Shown: piece by piece, positions 41,308 to 49,979 of the stretch
Layout: each line of letters starts with the position of its first letter
Position numbering within the stretch: the stretch's first letter is position 1
Program-made: the position numbers and the translations under genes
The notes under the pieces: model-generated
The model's input: only the letters and a program-made list of their open reading frames with translations
Databases searched by the model: none
Told to the model about the DNA's origin: nothing
Assembly: GCF_051131155.1 (NCBI RefSeq)
Contig: NZ_CP159508.1
Coordinates: 2,604,001 to 2,668,000, forward strand
DNA: 64,000 nucleotides
Reading direction: 5' to 3'
Source of the DNA: Pseudanabaena minima
GTDB lineage: Bacteria > Cyanobacteriota > Cyanobacteriia > Pseudanabaenales > Pseudanabaenaceae

Positions 41308-41350
41308 CTTCTTGATAAAAGCCTGTCTTCGACAGGCTTTTATCAAGAAG
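41308..41350. terminator. Bidirectional terminator between rpaB and the glycosyltransferase gene
   Basis: CTTCTTGATAAAAGCCTGTC and its inverse flank TTC. Two convergent genes end at 41306 and 41343. Confidence 0.8.
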
Positions 41351-42461
41351 TTTTGTGAAATTTAGCGATCGCTAAGTCATAGATTTCTTGCAATCTTTGA
41401 GCATGTATAGCAAGGGTAAATTCTGAGTGAAATAAATTATTGCCAGCTATACCAATTTCGCGTGCTTTGTCAAAATTATTAGCTAAATCCGTGATTGCCG
41501 CAGCTAACTGTCGTTGATTATTTGGCTCAACTAAAATTCCTGTTTTCCCATCCTGAATATACTCAGGAATTCCCCCAACATCACTAGCAATCACTGGGCG
41601 GAATCTCACGTAGGCTTCTAAAGTTACTAGTCCCGCAGGCTCTGGCCAAACACTAGGAAAAATTACAGCAAAGCTTTGACGATATAGCTCCTCTAACTTC
41701 TCTCTTTGACACCAGCCATGCCAAGTTAGGCGATCGCCAATATTCAAATCCACCGCTAGTTGACGAACTTGCTCCATAGCCCAGCCTTCACCTGCAATAT
41801 CCAAATGAATTTGCGAATCTAGGAGAGGCATTGTTCGCAATAACCAATCTAGTCCTTTGTCTGGCACGATTCTACCTGCAAAAAGAATCCGTTTCTGATG
41901 ATGAATCTTGCTGTCCAAAGGCTCATGGCTATTTGCAGTTGCCGCAATACCACAAAGTAAAGTTACAACCTGCGATTCAGGCAACCCATTAGCAAGCAAC
42001 TGCGATCGCACATAATCACTATTCGCAATCGTCAAAATACCAAGCCTTTTGAGAGCATTTAGCTCAGTACGAGCTCGTCCTAAGTTGGTGAGAATCTGAG
42101 CAGGACGACGGCTACCACAACCATCAACAACATGCCCCCAAGCGCATCCCCATGAATTTAATAGGCGATCGCAGCTAGATTTACGAACCGCAAAATACTT
42201 AGTTCCACTGGCACAGTAAACATCATGATTATGAGCCGTAAAAACGACAGGGCAGGAATTGTTGACCTGAGCTATGGCACTAGTTTCGTGAATATGCAGC
42301 AATTTAAACGCACTTTGATCATAGTCTCTAGGATTAGCAATGATTTCTGTGCCAAATGCATCTGGCATTGCTGCATACAAACCATCAACGTAGGTTTTGA
42401 CACCACCTCCAGCGATCGCCATACCTGCCGAACAGTGATAAATTTTATTTTGCAAAATCAT
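41343..42461 (-). CDS. GT4-type glycosyltransferase
   Basis: The 372-residue GT-B enzyme has an N-terminal acceptor half with a cysteine-rich patch (YCASGTKYFAVRKSSCDRLLNSWGCAWGHVVDGCG). The C-terminal donor half has RILFAGRIVPDKGLDWLL and the E(7)E motif WPEPAGLVTLEAY. These fit GT4 enzymes acting on sugar nucleotides in exopolysaccharide, glycolipid or glycoprotein synthesis. The cysteine patch is common in GT4 enzymes of cell-surface glycan pathways. The acceptor is unknown, and no polysaccharide cluster is adjacent. Confidence 0.85.
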   Translation of the reverse strand: MILQNKIYHCSAGMAIAGGGVKTYVDGLYAAMPDAFGTEIIANPRDYDQSAFKLLHIHETSAIAQVNNSCPVVFTAHNHDVYCASGTKYFAVRKSSCDRLLNSWGCAWGHVVDGCGSRRPAQILTNLGRARTELNALKRLGILTIANSDYVRSQLLANGLPESQVVTLLCGIAATANSHEPLDSKIHHQKRILFAGRIVPDKGLDWLLRTMPLLDSQIHLDIAGEGWAMEQVRQLAVDLNIGDRLTWHGWCQREKLEELYRQSFAVIFPSVWPEPAGLVTLEAYVRFRPVIASDVGGIPEYIQDGKTGILVEPNNQRQLAAAITDLANNFDKAREIGIAGNNLFHSEFTLAIHAQRLQEIYDLAIAKFHKTS

Positions 42462-42474
42462 TTAAATTATAGTT

Positions 42475-43419
42475 CTATAAAATCAGGCTGACACTAAGAC
42501 AAGAACCAATGACAAAATGCAAGGCAACAGCGATGAAGCGGTAGTTGAGTAAAAGCTCGGCGCGTTCGTGGTTTTCACTGATAAATGTACATAATTTCCA
42601 TGCGATCGGTAAGCTAATTAAGACAATCGCAGTCCAGATGGGGAAAAATTTCAGGGCGATCGCAATAATCGCAATCCCATAGATTACAGCACAAATCCAA
42701 GGTAAAAGTTGTGCTGAGCGCTTGGTTCCTAGACGCACAACAGGCGATTTTTTACCTGCGGCAAGATCATCGGCAACCTGATTGAAATGAGAACAGAACA
42801 AAATCAGGCTAGTAATAATTCCGACAATAATTGCTGCGGCGATCGAGCCAATTGACCAAGATTTAGTTTGACTATAATAAGCCGCCGAAACTCCTAAGGG
42901 ACCAAAGGCAAAAAAGCATAAAACTTCACCCCATCCTTGATAGCCCAACCGAAATGGAGGACCTTGGTATATATATCCCAGAAAACAGCAAAGGGCGATC
43001 GCACTAACCACCACAATATCTTGCTGTATCCAAGAAATTGCAAGTACGCCACTAATGCCTAGAAGCAAGCAAATATTAGCAATTACAAAGATTAAATTCT
43101 TCTTACCCGTAAGATTGACAACTGAATGCGCCTTATTGATATCAATGCCTGTTTCTGCGTCAAATACGTCATTGCAGAGATTTTCCCAGACTAAAATCAA
43201 AACTGCGGAAACCAGAAACATGAAAAAAATACTCCAGTTAATCGCCCCTGTATTGCGATAAGCAACAGCCGTACCCGTAGCGATCGGCACGATCGCCACA
43301 CTATACATCGGGAACTTAATCGCCGCCATCCATAATTTGCGAGATGGCTTACTAGAGATCTCAGGGGAATCAATGAGGCTTTTTACCATACTGGCTAAGA
43401 TTGAAGTGCTGATCGCCAT
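42475..43419 (-). CDS. menA: MenA, 1,4-dihydroxy-2-naphthoate/2-carboxy-1,4-naphthoquinone phytyltransferase
   Basis: The 314-residue UbiA-superfamily membrane prenyltransferase has eight or nine helices. The Asp-rich motif is NDVFDAETGID, followed by HSVVNLTGKKNLIF; this exact context is characteristic of cyanobacterial MenA. It attaches phytyl to the naphthoquinone precursor of phylloquinone, the photosystem I quinone. The start region MAISTSILASMVKSL is plausible. Confidence 0.93.
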   Translation of the reverse strand: MAISTSILASMVKSLIDSPEISSKPSRKLWMAAIKFPMYSVAIVPIATGTAVAYRNTGAINWSIFFMFLVSAVLILVWENLCNDVFDAETGIDINKAHSVVNLTGKKNLIFVIANICLLLGISGVLAISWIQQDIVVVSAIALCCFLGYIYQGPPFRLGYQGWGEVLCFFAFGPLGVSAAYYSQTKSWSIGSIAAAIIVGIITSLILFCSHFNQVADDLAAGKKSPVVRLGTKRSAQLLPWICAVIYGIAIIAIALKFFPIWTAIVLISLPIAWKLCTFISENHERAELLLNYRFIAVALHFVIGSCLSVSLIL

Positions 43420-43459
43420 CTTAAAACAAAAATGCGATTATCCAATGGTTCACAAACAT

Positions 43460-43514
43460 AAAACCCAGAAAGTAGAGTGGGGCGCTAAGTGCCCCACTCT
43501 ACTTTCTGGGTTTT
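43460..43514. repeat. Long perfect palindrome between menA and crtP
   Basis: AAAACCCAGAAAGTAGAGTG-GGGC and its exact inverse flank GCTAAGT. It lies between divergent genes, so it is not an ordinary terminator. Confidence 0.7.
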
Positions 43515-43604
43515 ACTGACAAAATTTAGTGAATTATTAAGCTTTGCAAAGTAATATGGATATAAGTAATCATAAAAAATTAAACGTACAGGTACTAGAG
43601 CAAT

Positions 43605-45044
43605 ATGCGCGTGGCGATCGCTGGAGGAGGGTTAGCAGGGTTATCCTGTGCCAAGTATTTGGTGGATTTAGGACATCAGCCAATTTTGCTAGAGCGCAGT
43701 AACGTTCTCGGCGGCTTGGTAGCAGCATGGAAAGATGCCGATGGTGACTGGATCGAAACAGGGCTACATAACTTTTTTGGGGCTTATCCCAACATGTTGC
43801 AACTGATGGGTGAGCTAAATATCCTCGATCGCCTGCAATGGAAACGCCATGCTTTAATTTTTAACCAACCCGAAAAGCCAGGGGTATTGTCATGGTTTGA
43901 CGTACCTAATATACCTGCTCCTTTCAATATCATTACCTCGATTCTTCGCAACAACGATATGCTCACTTGGAATCAAAAGATTCGGTTTGCGATCGGGCTA
44001 ATTCCTGCAATTATTCGCGGTGATGATTATGTTGTGTCGATGGACAAGTACACCTTCGAGGAATGGCTAGAAATGCGTGGCATCGGCAAGGACATTACCA
44101 CTGACATTTTTATTGCCGTTTGCAAATCCCTCAAATTTATCGATCCCAATGTGATTTCGGCAACGATTCCCCTCCGCGCCCTCAATAAGTTTCTCCAACA
44201 AAAGGACGGCTCGAAAATTGCCTACCTCGATGGTGCACCTCCTGAGCGTCTCTGTCAGCCGATCGTTGATCATGTCGTGGCAAGAGGCGGCGAAGTCCAT
44301 ACAGGAGTTGCCCTCAAGGAAATTGTCACCGATCAAGATGGCAATATCGAAAAGTTGATCATCCAAAGCACAGATGGTTCGCCTAGTCGTGAGATTTATG
44401 CAGATGCATACGTTTCGGCGATGTCAGTGGACGCTTTTAAAAATTACATCCCCTCAACTTGGCAAGGCTTGCCCTATTTTCAACAGCTAGACAATCTCGA
44501 AGGTGTACCTGTAATCAGTGTGCAGCTTTGGTTCGATCGCAAACTTACAGATATTGATCACACCCTATTTTCGCGATCGCCCCTGCTCAGCGTTTACTCA
44601 GATATGAGCAATTCCTGCAAGGAATATGCCGACCCTGACAAATCGATGCTAGAGCTAGTATTTGCCCCTGCTGCCGATTGGATTGATCGCCCCAATAGCG
44701 AAATCGTGGAAGCAACGCTGAATGAACTAGCGAAACTATTTCCGCAGCATCTCCCTAGTCCTGCCAAAGTCTTAAAGTCTCATGTCGTCAAGACTCCGCG
44801 ATCAATTTATACTGCTACTCCTAACCGTGAGCAGTTCCGTCCTAGTCAAGCAACGCCGATCACTAATTTCTTTTTGTCAGGTAGCTATACAGCCCAGCCC
44901 TTTTTTGGGAGTATGGAAGGGGCGGTACTTTCTGGTAAGCTAACAGCACAGGAAATTCATAAAGCAAGTCAATCTTCTGGAAGTAAAGTCCTTGGTCGAA
45001 CCTCTAACCAAAACCAGTCAAATCCATCTGTCGTCAGTGCCTAA
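43605..45044 (+). CDS. crtP: 15-cis-phytoene desaturase (plant type, CrtP/PDS)
   Basis: The 479-residue protein has the N-terminal dinucleotide motif VAIAGGGLAGLSCAKYL and LERSNVLGGLVAAW. The cyanobacterial/plant PDS hallmark is DWIETGLHNFFGAYPNM, and a C-terminal FAD segment (LSGSYTAQPFFGSMEGAVLSGKLTAQEI) closes the protein. It converts phytoene to zeta-carotene using plastoquinone. It is followed immediately by crtB. Confidence 0.96.
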   Translation: MRVAIAGGGLAGLSCAKYLVDLGHQPILLERSNVLGGLVAAWKDADGDWIETGLHNFFGAYPNMLQLMGELNILDRLQWKRHALIFNQPEKPGVLSWFDVPNIPAPFNIITSILRNNDMLTWNQKIRFAIGLIPAIIRGDDYVVSMDKYTFEEWLEMRGIGKDITTDIFIAVCKSLKFIDPNVISATIPLRALNKFLQQKDGSKIAYLDGAPPERLCQPIVDHVVARGGEVHTGVALKEIVTDQDGNIEKLIIQSTDGSPSREIYADAYVSAMSVDAFKNYIPSTWQGLPYFQQLDNLEGVPVISVQLWFDRKLTDIDHTLFSRSPLLSVYSDMSNSCKEYADPDKSMLELVFAPAADWIDRPNSEIVEATLNELAKLFPQHLPSPAKVLKSHVVKTPRSIYTATPNREQFRPSQATPITNFFLSGSYTAQPFFGSMEGAVLSGKLTAQEIHKASQSSGSKVLGRTSNQNQSNPSVVSA

Positions 45045-45048
45045 GTCG

Positions 45049-45936
45049 ATGGGAATGCGTCAGCCAGTCAGTCTGGAGGAAGCCTACGAGATTTGTCGTT
45101 GCATCACGGCAAAGTACGCCAAGACTTTTTATCTTGGTACGATGCTGATGTCTGAAGCAAAACGGCGAGCTACTTGGGCGATTTATGCTTGGTGTCGTCG
45201 TACTGATGAGCTTGTAGATGGTATGCAAGCAGAAAGCACCGATGCCGAAACGCTTTTTAACTGGGAAAAACAGTTAGAGGCGACGTTCCGTGGCGATCCT
45301 ATCCATGCCTCAGATATTGCCTTAGCCGATACTGTCCAGAAGTACCCAATGCCGATTCAGCCTTTCAAAGATATGATTTCTGGAATGCGGATGGATCTCA
45401 AATACGATCGCTATCAGACCTTCGATGATCTGCATTTATATTGCTATCGGGTTGCAGGAACTGTGGGCTTGATGTCGGCAGCAATTATGGGCTTTGAAAC
45501 TAAAGATCCATCGGTGATCAGTACGGCAACTGAGGCAGCGATCGCTTTAGGTATTGCCATGCAGTTAACTAACATTTTGCGTGATATTGGTGAAGATGCT
45601 CAGAGAGGACGGATTTATTTGCCCCTTGAGGATCTACATTATTTTGACTATACCGAAAAAGATTTGTTAAATGGTACTGTTGACGAGCGTTGGATTGAGT
45701 TGATGCGTTTCCAAATTCAGAGAGCGCGACAGTTCTATCAACATGCTGAGGATGGTATTTCGGCTTTATGTCGAGATGCCCGATGGCCAGTATGGTCTTC
45801 TCTAATTTTGTATCGCAATATTTTAAAGGCGATCGAACGAAATCACTACGAAGTGTTTAAGCAGCGTGCTTTTGTACCTAACTCTAACAAGATGCTTGCT
45901 GTACCTTGGGCATGGCTAAAAGCTCAAACTTCTTAA
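45049..45936 (+). CDS. crtB: Phytoene synthase
   Basis: This enzyme condenses two geranylgeranyl diphosphates. The two Asp-rich motifs are RRTDELVDG (DELVD) and LRDIGEDAQRGR, with YAKTFYLGTMLM at the start of the fold. The ATG at 45049 is 4 bp after the crtP stop and gives a start eight residues before VSLEEAYE, as in homologues. A TTG at 44992, overlapping crtP, would add 19 residues. crtP-crtB is the standard cyanobacterial pair. Confidence 0.95.
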   Translation: MGMRQPVSLEEAYEICRCITAKYAKTFYLGTMLMSEAKRRATWAIYAWCRRTDELVDGMQAESTDAETLFNWEKQLEATFRGDPIHASDIALADTVQKYPMPIQPFKDMISGMRMDLKYDRYQTFDDLHLYCYRVAGTVGLMSAAIMGFETKDPSVISTATEAAIALGIAMQLTNILRDIGEDAQRGRIYLPLEDLHYFDYTEKDLLNGTVDERWIELMRFQIQRARQFYQHAEDGISALCRDARWPVWSSLILYRNILKAIERNHYEVFKQRAFVPNSNKMLAVPWAWLKAQTS

Positions 45937-45937
45937 C

Positions 45938-45988
45938 CCAGAGAATTATTGAAAGTGTTGCAAAGCAACACTTTCAATAATTCTCTGG
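45938..45988. terminator. Perfect 23-bp palindrome after crtB
   Basis: CCAGAGAATTATTGAAAGTG-TTG and its exact inverse flank CAAAG. It shares the TTGCAAAGCAA core with the hairpins at 172 and 1661. Confidence 0.8.
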
Positions 45989-46017
45989 TATAGCCCTTCA
46001 ATAAACACTTATCTTTT

Positions 46018-46059
46018 AGAAACTAAGAAAGAGAGCAAAGCTCTCTTTCTTAGTTTCTA
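46018..46059. terminator. Palindrome at the crtW 3' end
   Basis: AGAAACTAAGAAAGAGAGC and its inverse flank AAA. It overlaps the crtW stop (minus strand, 46050). Confidence 0.75.
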
Positions 46060-46796
46060 TTGGTTTGATGTAGCCGATACCAAGGAGTTTTTGGATATTG
46101 ATGATGCTCCCAATGGTAATGCCCAAAGTTGTAGCAACTCCAAAACGACCATAGGTTGGAGCAGTAACTACTTTGCAAACGCGGAGAGAAATTGGGGTTT
46201 TCGTAAACTTGGTGATGTGGCAGATAAGTCCCAAAGAAAAACAATTGCCAAGAACTCAAAACCAGAGGCAGAAGTCCAAAAAATATTAAGTTTAGGAATG
46301 GAACATGGAAAAATGTAATTAAGCCTCCAGCGATTAGAATCATATTTACTAAGAAAATGATCAGCGATCGCCTTGGGAAATATTCAGAAATAAACTTGCA
46401 GTACCAGAGTAATGGATTAGCAGTACTGCCATGAAAATCAGGATCTTCACTTTGAGAATGATATCGATGGTGTTTAAAGTGATTTTTAAAACAGAGGTCG
46501 TAGGATAAAAATCCATAAACGGTAACTGCAAAACGTCCAATCAGATGATTGAGACTGCGGTTATGGGGAACTAAATTAACATGAATGGCATCGTGGGCGA
46601 GAATAAACAACCCCGTATGCAGATAAGTGCGTCCCAAAATAGCGCTAATCAGCCATAACCAAGAAGTATTTAATATTGGAATCGTAAGTAACACAAATAA
46701 ACTAACAAACCATAGACCAATAATAGTTACAGCTATTAGTAATCCACTCCAATCATTTGCTACCAATACCTTGTGTTGTGAGATAAGCATTTGCAT
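46050..46796 (-). CDS. crtW: Beta-carotene ketolase CrtW
   Basis: The 248-residue membrane di-iron enzyme of the fatty-acid-desaturase superfamily has His boxes HDAIH, HFKHHRYH and HYHWEHH. The context EDPDFHGS and YHWEHHQYPKTPWYRL identifies carotenoid ketolases rather than acyl desaturases. It adds keto groups to beta-carotene, making echinenone and canthaxanthin. Keto-carotenoids are required by OCP, whose gene lies directly upstream on the same strand. Confidence 0.88.
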   Translation of the reverse strand: MQMLISQHKVLVANDWSGLLIAVTIIGLWFVSLFVLLTIPILNTSWLWLISAILGRTYLHTGLFILAHDAIHVNLVPHNRSLNHLIGRFAVTVYGFLSYDLCFKNHFKHHRYHSQSEDPDFHGSTANPLLWYCKFISEYFPRRSLIIFLVNMILIAGGLITFFHVPFLNLIFFGLLPLVLSSWQLFFFGTYLPHHQVYENPNFSPRLQSSYCSNLWSFWSCYNFGHYHWEHHQYPKTPWYRLHQTNRN

Positions 46797-46824
46797 ACTA
46801 CAGCGCTATGTGCCTTCTGAAAAT

Positions 46825-46877
46825 CCAGATAGATTTCTAAAATGCTTGACTTACAAGCATTTTAGAAATCTATCTGG
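46825..46877. terminator. Long palindrome between ocp and crtW
   Basis: CCAGATAGATTTCTAAAATG-CTTG and its inverse flank ACTTA. A second hairpin follows at 46927-46966. Two terminators in the ocp-crtW gap argue against simple read-through from ocp. Confidence 0.7.
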
Positions 46878-46926
46878 ACTACATAAAGCCTAAACAGATC
46901 GTATCTATATCAAAAGGCGATTGACA

Positions 46927-46966
46927 TTTTAGAAAAGGCAGTGCGATCACGCTGCCTTTTCTAAAA
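46927..46966. terminator. Hairpin downstream of ocp
   Basis: TTTTAGAAAAGGCAG and its inverse flank TGCGATCACG. It is 21 bp past the ocp stop. Confidence 0.75.
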
Positions 46967-46986
46967 CTTAAAGGAATATAGCTAAA

Positions 46987-47946
46987 CTAACGAGCAAAGT
47001 TCAGTAACTCTTTCGGAGATGCAAGCAAGTCGATCGCTACAAAGAAAATTTTGTTGTCAGGATCAAGCAGAAAGCGCCAAGCAATATTCATACCTACGCC
47101 AGAGCCAAACCAAGGAGTTTGCACTTTACCAGTAATCTTGATTTGGGTATAACCACCATCGGCTGGCTCAGAAACACCTTTTTCTGGAACTAGCACAAGG
47201 TTTTGGCATTCTTCTTTAAAAAATCTCAGAACTGCATCTTTCCCCACAATTGGTCTTTGGAAAGGAGGCTGCAAAGCTCCATCTGGGAGAAATAGAGCAA
47301 TTAGAGCATCAAAATCATTGGCATTCAAATTATTCATGTAAGCCAAGACTGTAGGATTATTTACACCCTCAATACTTACTTGAGTGCGCTTAGACATTTC
47401 TTGTGGAGCTACAACTGGCTCAGCAACGCGAGTATATTCACCCAATTTGTTAGGGTCATAGCCCATATCTACAACTGAGTTACGCAGAATTGTGATTTGT
47501 TGTCCTGGCTCTAGACCTTTTAGAGTTTCCAATACTGCTGAAGCATTAGCTGAGAGTTTGTAACCTTCAGGAATTGGCGCAACAATTCCTTGTTCCATCC
47601 ACTGACCAAGTTGATACCAAAAGCCTAGTTTGATGTTTTGTGACCAAATAGCATAGGTACGACAAATAGGAGTGTCAGCACGATTAGCTAAATCGCACAT
47701 GACCTGAGTTTGCTGTTGGAAACTCATTTTCTTGATTTCATTTAAAGTCAACTCAGCTAGTTGCATACTTGCAGCACCAGGAGCGGCGATCGTTACGGTT
47801 TTACCCATCTCAAGGTAAGTAAACCAAATCCAAGCTAATTGATCTTCAGGGCTAAGTTGGTTAAATCGAGCTGTAGTAGCAGGTACAACATCGGCTGCTA
47901 ATGTGCTAGGGAAAATGCTTCTTGCTGAGTTAATTGTATATGTCAT
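46987..47946 (-). CDS. Orange carotenoid-binding protein (OCP)
   Basis: The 319-residue photoactive protein quenches phycobilisomes in strong blue-green light. The all-helical N-terminal carotenoid domain has Tyr44, Trp110 and Arg155 at the standard positions; the C-terminal NTF2-like domain has Tyr203 and Trp290, which together grip the keto group. The interdomain linker is about 165-193. The start at 47946 (MTYTINSARSIFPS) is the family start; a frame from 47967 adds seven residues. With frp upstream it is most likely an OCP1-type protein. crtW for its keto-carotenoid lies downstream. Confidence 0.96.
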   Translation of the reverse strand: MTYTINSARSIFPSTLAADVVPATTARFNQLSPEDQLAWIWFTYLEMGKTVTIAAPGAASMQLAELTLNEIKKMSFQQQTQVMCDLANRADTPICRTYAIWSQNIKLGFWYQLGQWMEQGIVAPIPEGYKLSANASAVLETLKGLEPGQQITILRNSVVDMGYDPNKLGEYTRVAEPVVAPQEMSKRTQVSIEGVNNPTVLAYMNNLNANDFDALIALFLPDGALQPPFQRPIVGKDAVLRFFKEECQNLVLVPEKGVSEPADGGYTQIKITGKVQTPWFGSGVGMNIAWRFLLDPDNKIFFVAIDLLASPKELLNFAR

Positions 47947-48299
47947 AGGAGTGTTTTTAGGGTTCAATTAGATGATTTAAATGCATATTTATGCATTAAG
48001 GAAAAATTAATCCTATATTCAAAGATATAAAACTTAGAATTAGGAATTAGAATCTAATAAACAGCTCTCAAAAGAATATTGCCAGCTTTATAAGCAAGAA
48101 ATTTCTATTAATACTATTTACTAGAAGCAATCAAAACAACAAGAATTGAGAAGTTTATAACAGTTAAACTTCCTTAGTATATATACTCATATTGTGTTTA
48201 CTATTACAAAACCTCTAAGGGTAGATATTAAACTTATTTTGCTCTTCCAACCCATTTCCAAAATCAGCTAAGTAGCTAGGCGCAGTTAAATATAAAGGC

Positions 48300-48342
48300 A
48301 CAAAGCCCATAATGCATACTGAGTATGCATTATGGGCTTTGT
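48300..48342. terminator. Perfect palindrome in the ocp-frp region
   Basis: ACAAAGCCCATAATGCATAC and its inverse flank TGA. Confidence 0.65.
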
Positions 48343-48393
48343 CTCTAGTTTTTAATTATTCCCAGATACTTACTTAAAAGGTAGTGCTAAATA

Positions 48394-48432
48394 GGTAAGG
48401 ATGGGCGGCGCTTCGCGCCGCCCATCCTTACC
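48394..48432. terminator. GC-rich perfect palindrome downstream of frp
   Basis: GGTAAGGATGGGCGGCGC and its inverse flank TTC. Nothing codes between it and frp, so it may end the frp transcript. Confidence 0.7.
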
Positions 48433-48732
48433 ACCATAAATCCTTTCCTTTTTAGAACTACCACTTAAAAAATAAAAAGCTGGATTAGTAAACATGATGA
48501 TCGTTAGAAATAGCAAGGTGATCACCATGTTTATTAGGGTATGAACATTAAAAATACAGAGTCACTATAGAGTCATTATGAAGAGACAGCTTTATACCTT
48601 TAAACTTTAATTTGTTCTAATAATTACGTCGTTAGACATAGATAGATCCACTTTAAAAGATAGATCTTTATTAAAAATAATAATAGAACAATAGGCAATC
48701 TCTTTTTTTATGATCTATATATGATCTATATC

Positions 48733-49059
48733 TTACATACAAGCAAGTGCTGCAATTTTAGCGATTTTATCGTTATTTAGCCCTTCCAATTCATTTAAGC
48801 TTAGCCATCCATCCTTAACTAATCCTGCAAACACGAAAACTAGCATTGGCAAATGATAGTCGTATCGACCATCAACTTCATGGCGCTTCACACTCAAAAA
48901 GTCATGCAAACGCCACATGTCATCAATTTCAGCCAAATTGCTTGCTTTGTAACGGACTGAATCAATTAGAGAACTAATTTCTCGCTTATAGGCAATATCA
49001 AAAGCTTTCCTAGCTACCTCTTCTTCTGTTGTTGTCCACTCAGAATTAATTAATTGCAT
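48733..49059 (-). CDS. frp: Fluorescence recovery protein (FRP)
   Basis: The 108-residue helical dimer speeds return of active OCP to its resting form. The family core is IDDMWRLHDFLSVKRHEVDGRYDYHLPMLVFVFAGLV, with the conserved Trp, Asp and Arg positions of the OCP-binding face. The N-terminal part ARKAFDIAYKREISSLI is the other family block. The order on the minus strand is frp, ocp, crtW. Confidence 0.94.
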   Translation of the reverse strand: MQLINSEWTTTEEEVARKAFDIAYKREISSLIDSVRYKASNLAEIDDMWRLHDFLSVKRHEVDGRYDYHLPMLVFVFAGLVKDGWLSLNELEGLNNDKIAKIAALACM

Positions 49060-49275
49060 TATGAAAATTTAAAGTGATAATATTTATTTATGTTAAGAAT
49101 AATAACTATATATCAATCTTACGCAATTATCCACTATATTTCTTTACTTTTCTTATAGTCTGAAGATAGCTTTTTAGTTGTAATAATCTAATCAAAAGTG
49201 CAAGTAGCTAAAACTTATACTAAAATCTAGATTTAGCGATAAGTCCCTCAAAATTCTGAACTTTGACGAAGATTC

Positions 49276-49908
49276 ATGCCATCTCCAACTTCTTCCTCCC
49301 TCCGAAATACCTTTGCCAGAACTGAGATCCGTCGTCTGCAAGACTTGCTACCGCCAGAATTACAGGCTTGGGTAAAAGTACTTAACGCTGATGGTGTCCG
49401 TCCGCCACTGATTGCCTGTGAAGAAGCTGGTGGCGATGAAGTAGTGATTTTAGTCGATATGGTGCGCTGGGAACGCCTCGCTGAGGATCAGCGTAACTTG
49501 CTGTACTGGCATGAGGTTGCTCGTATCCAAAATGATGCAGTACCCAAGGATGGTTGGGAAGTCGCAGCATTAGCGATCGGTTTAGGTGGTGCAGTTGGTG
49601 AACTATGGGTACAAAATGGTTTGCTATTTGTGCTTGCCCTCGGTATTTGTGGTGTGGCTGGGTTTCAGCTATGGCGCAAGGGTACTAGTAAAAAAGATAT
49701 TCGTAATTTGATTGAGGCTGACCAAGGAGCTATTCGTCTAGCAGTGCGGAATGGCTATCCTTTGCCTGCGGCGTATAAGAGTTTGGGCAGTGCGCTGAAG
49801 ATCATGCTCAGTGATGCGTCTAAGGGGCGATCGCGTACTTTGATCGAGAAACGTCTCGATGCGCTTCGCACTGAGGCAAATAAAGCAAGGCGTAATTACG
49901 AAAACTAA
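49276..49908 (+). CDS. DUF3318 membrane protein
   Basis: The 210-residue protein has a globular N-terminal part to about 95 (FARTEIRRLQDLLPPELQAWVKV, DQRNLLYWHEVARIQND). Two hydrophobic helices at about 97-140 (VAALAIGLGGAVGELWV, LLFVLALGICGVAGFQLW) and a basic C-terminal helix follow. The overall pattern is the cyanobacterial DUF3318 family, function unknown. It is divergent from frp, with 216 bp between. Confidence 0.8.
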   Translation: MPSPTSSSLRNTFARTEIRRLQDLLPPELQAWVKVLNADGVRPPLIACEEAGGDEVVILVDMVRWERLAEDQRNLLYWHEVARIQNDAVPKDGWEVAALAIGLGGAVGELWVQNGLLFVLALGICGVAGFQLWRKGTSKKDIRNLIEADQGAIRLAVRNGYPLPAAYKSLGSALKIMLSDASKGRSRTLIEKRLDALRTEANKARRNYEN

Positions 49909-49924
49909 ATAGCTCAAACAAATC

Positions 49925-49979
49925 AAAACCAAAATAAAGAAAGGCGGCGCTTCGCGCCGCCTTTCTTTATTTTGGTTTT
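49925..49979. terminator. Long perfect palindrome shared by convergent genes
   Basis: AAAACCAAAATAAAGAAAGG-CGGCGC and its exact inverse flank TTC. The stop codon and last codons of the WD40 gene lie inside the right arm (49967-49979). Confidence 0.8.

Larger units (their letters stand above)
47947..48732. other. 786-bp ocp-frp intergenic region
   Basis: No gene is seen on either strand. It holds the ocp promoter region (AT-rich, 47950-48290), palindromes at 48300-48342 and 48394-48432, and AT-rich sequence up to the frp stop. Confidence 0.55.

Noticed and set aside
44992..45048. TTG start of crtB inside crtP
   Set aside because: It adds 19 residues not expected in phytoene synthases; the ATG at 45049 lies 4 bp past the crtP stop. 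The TTG start cannot be fully excluded.
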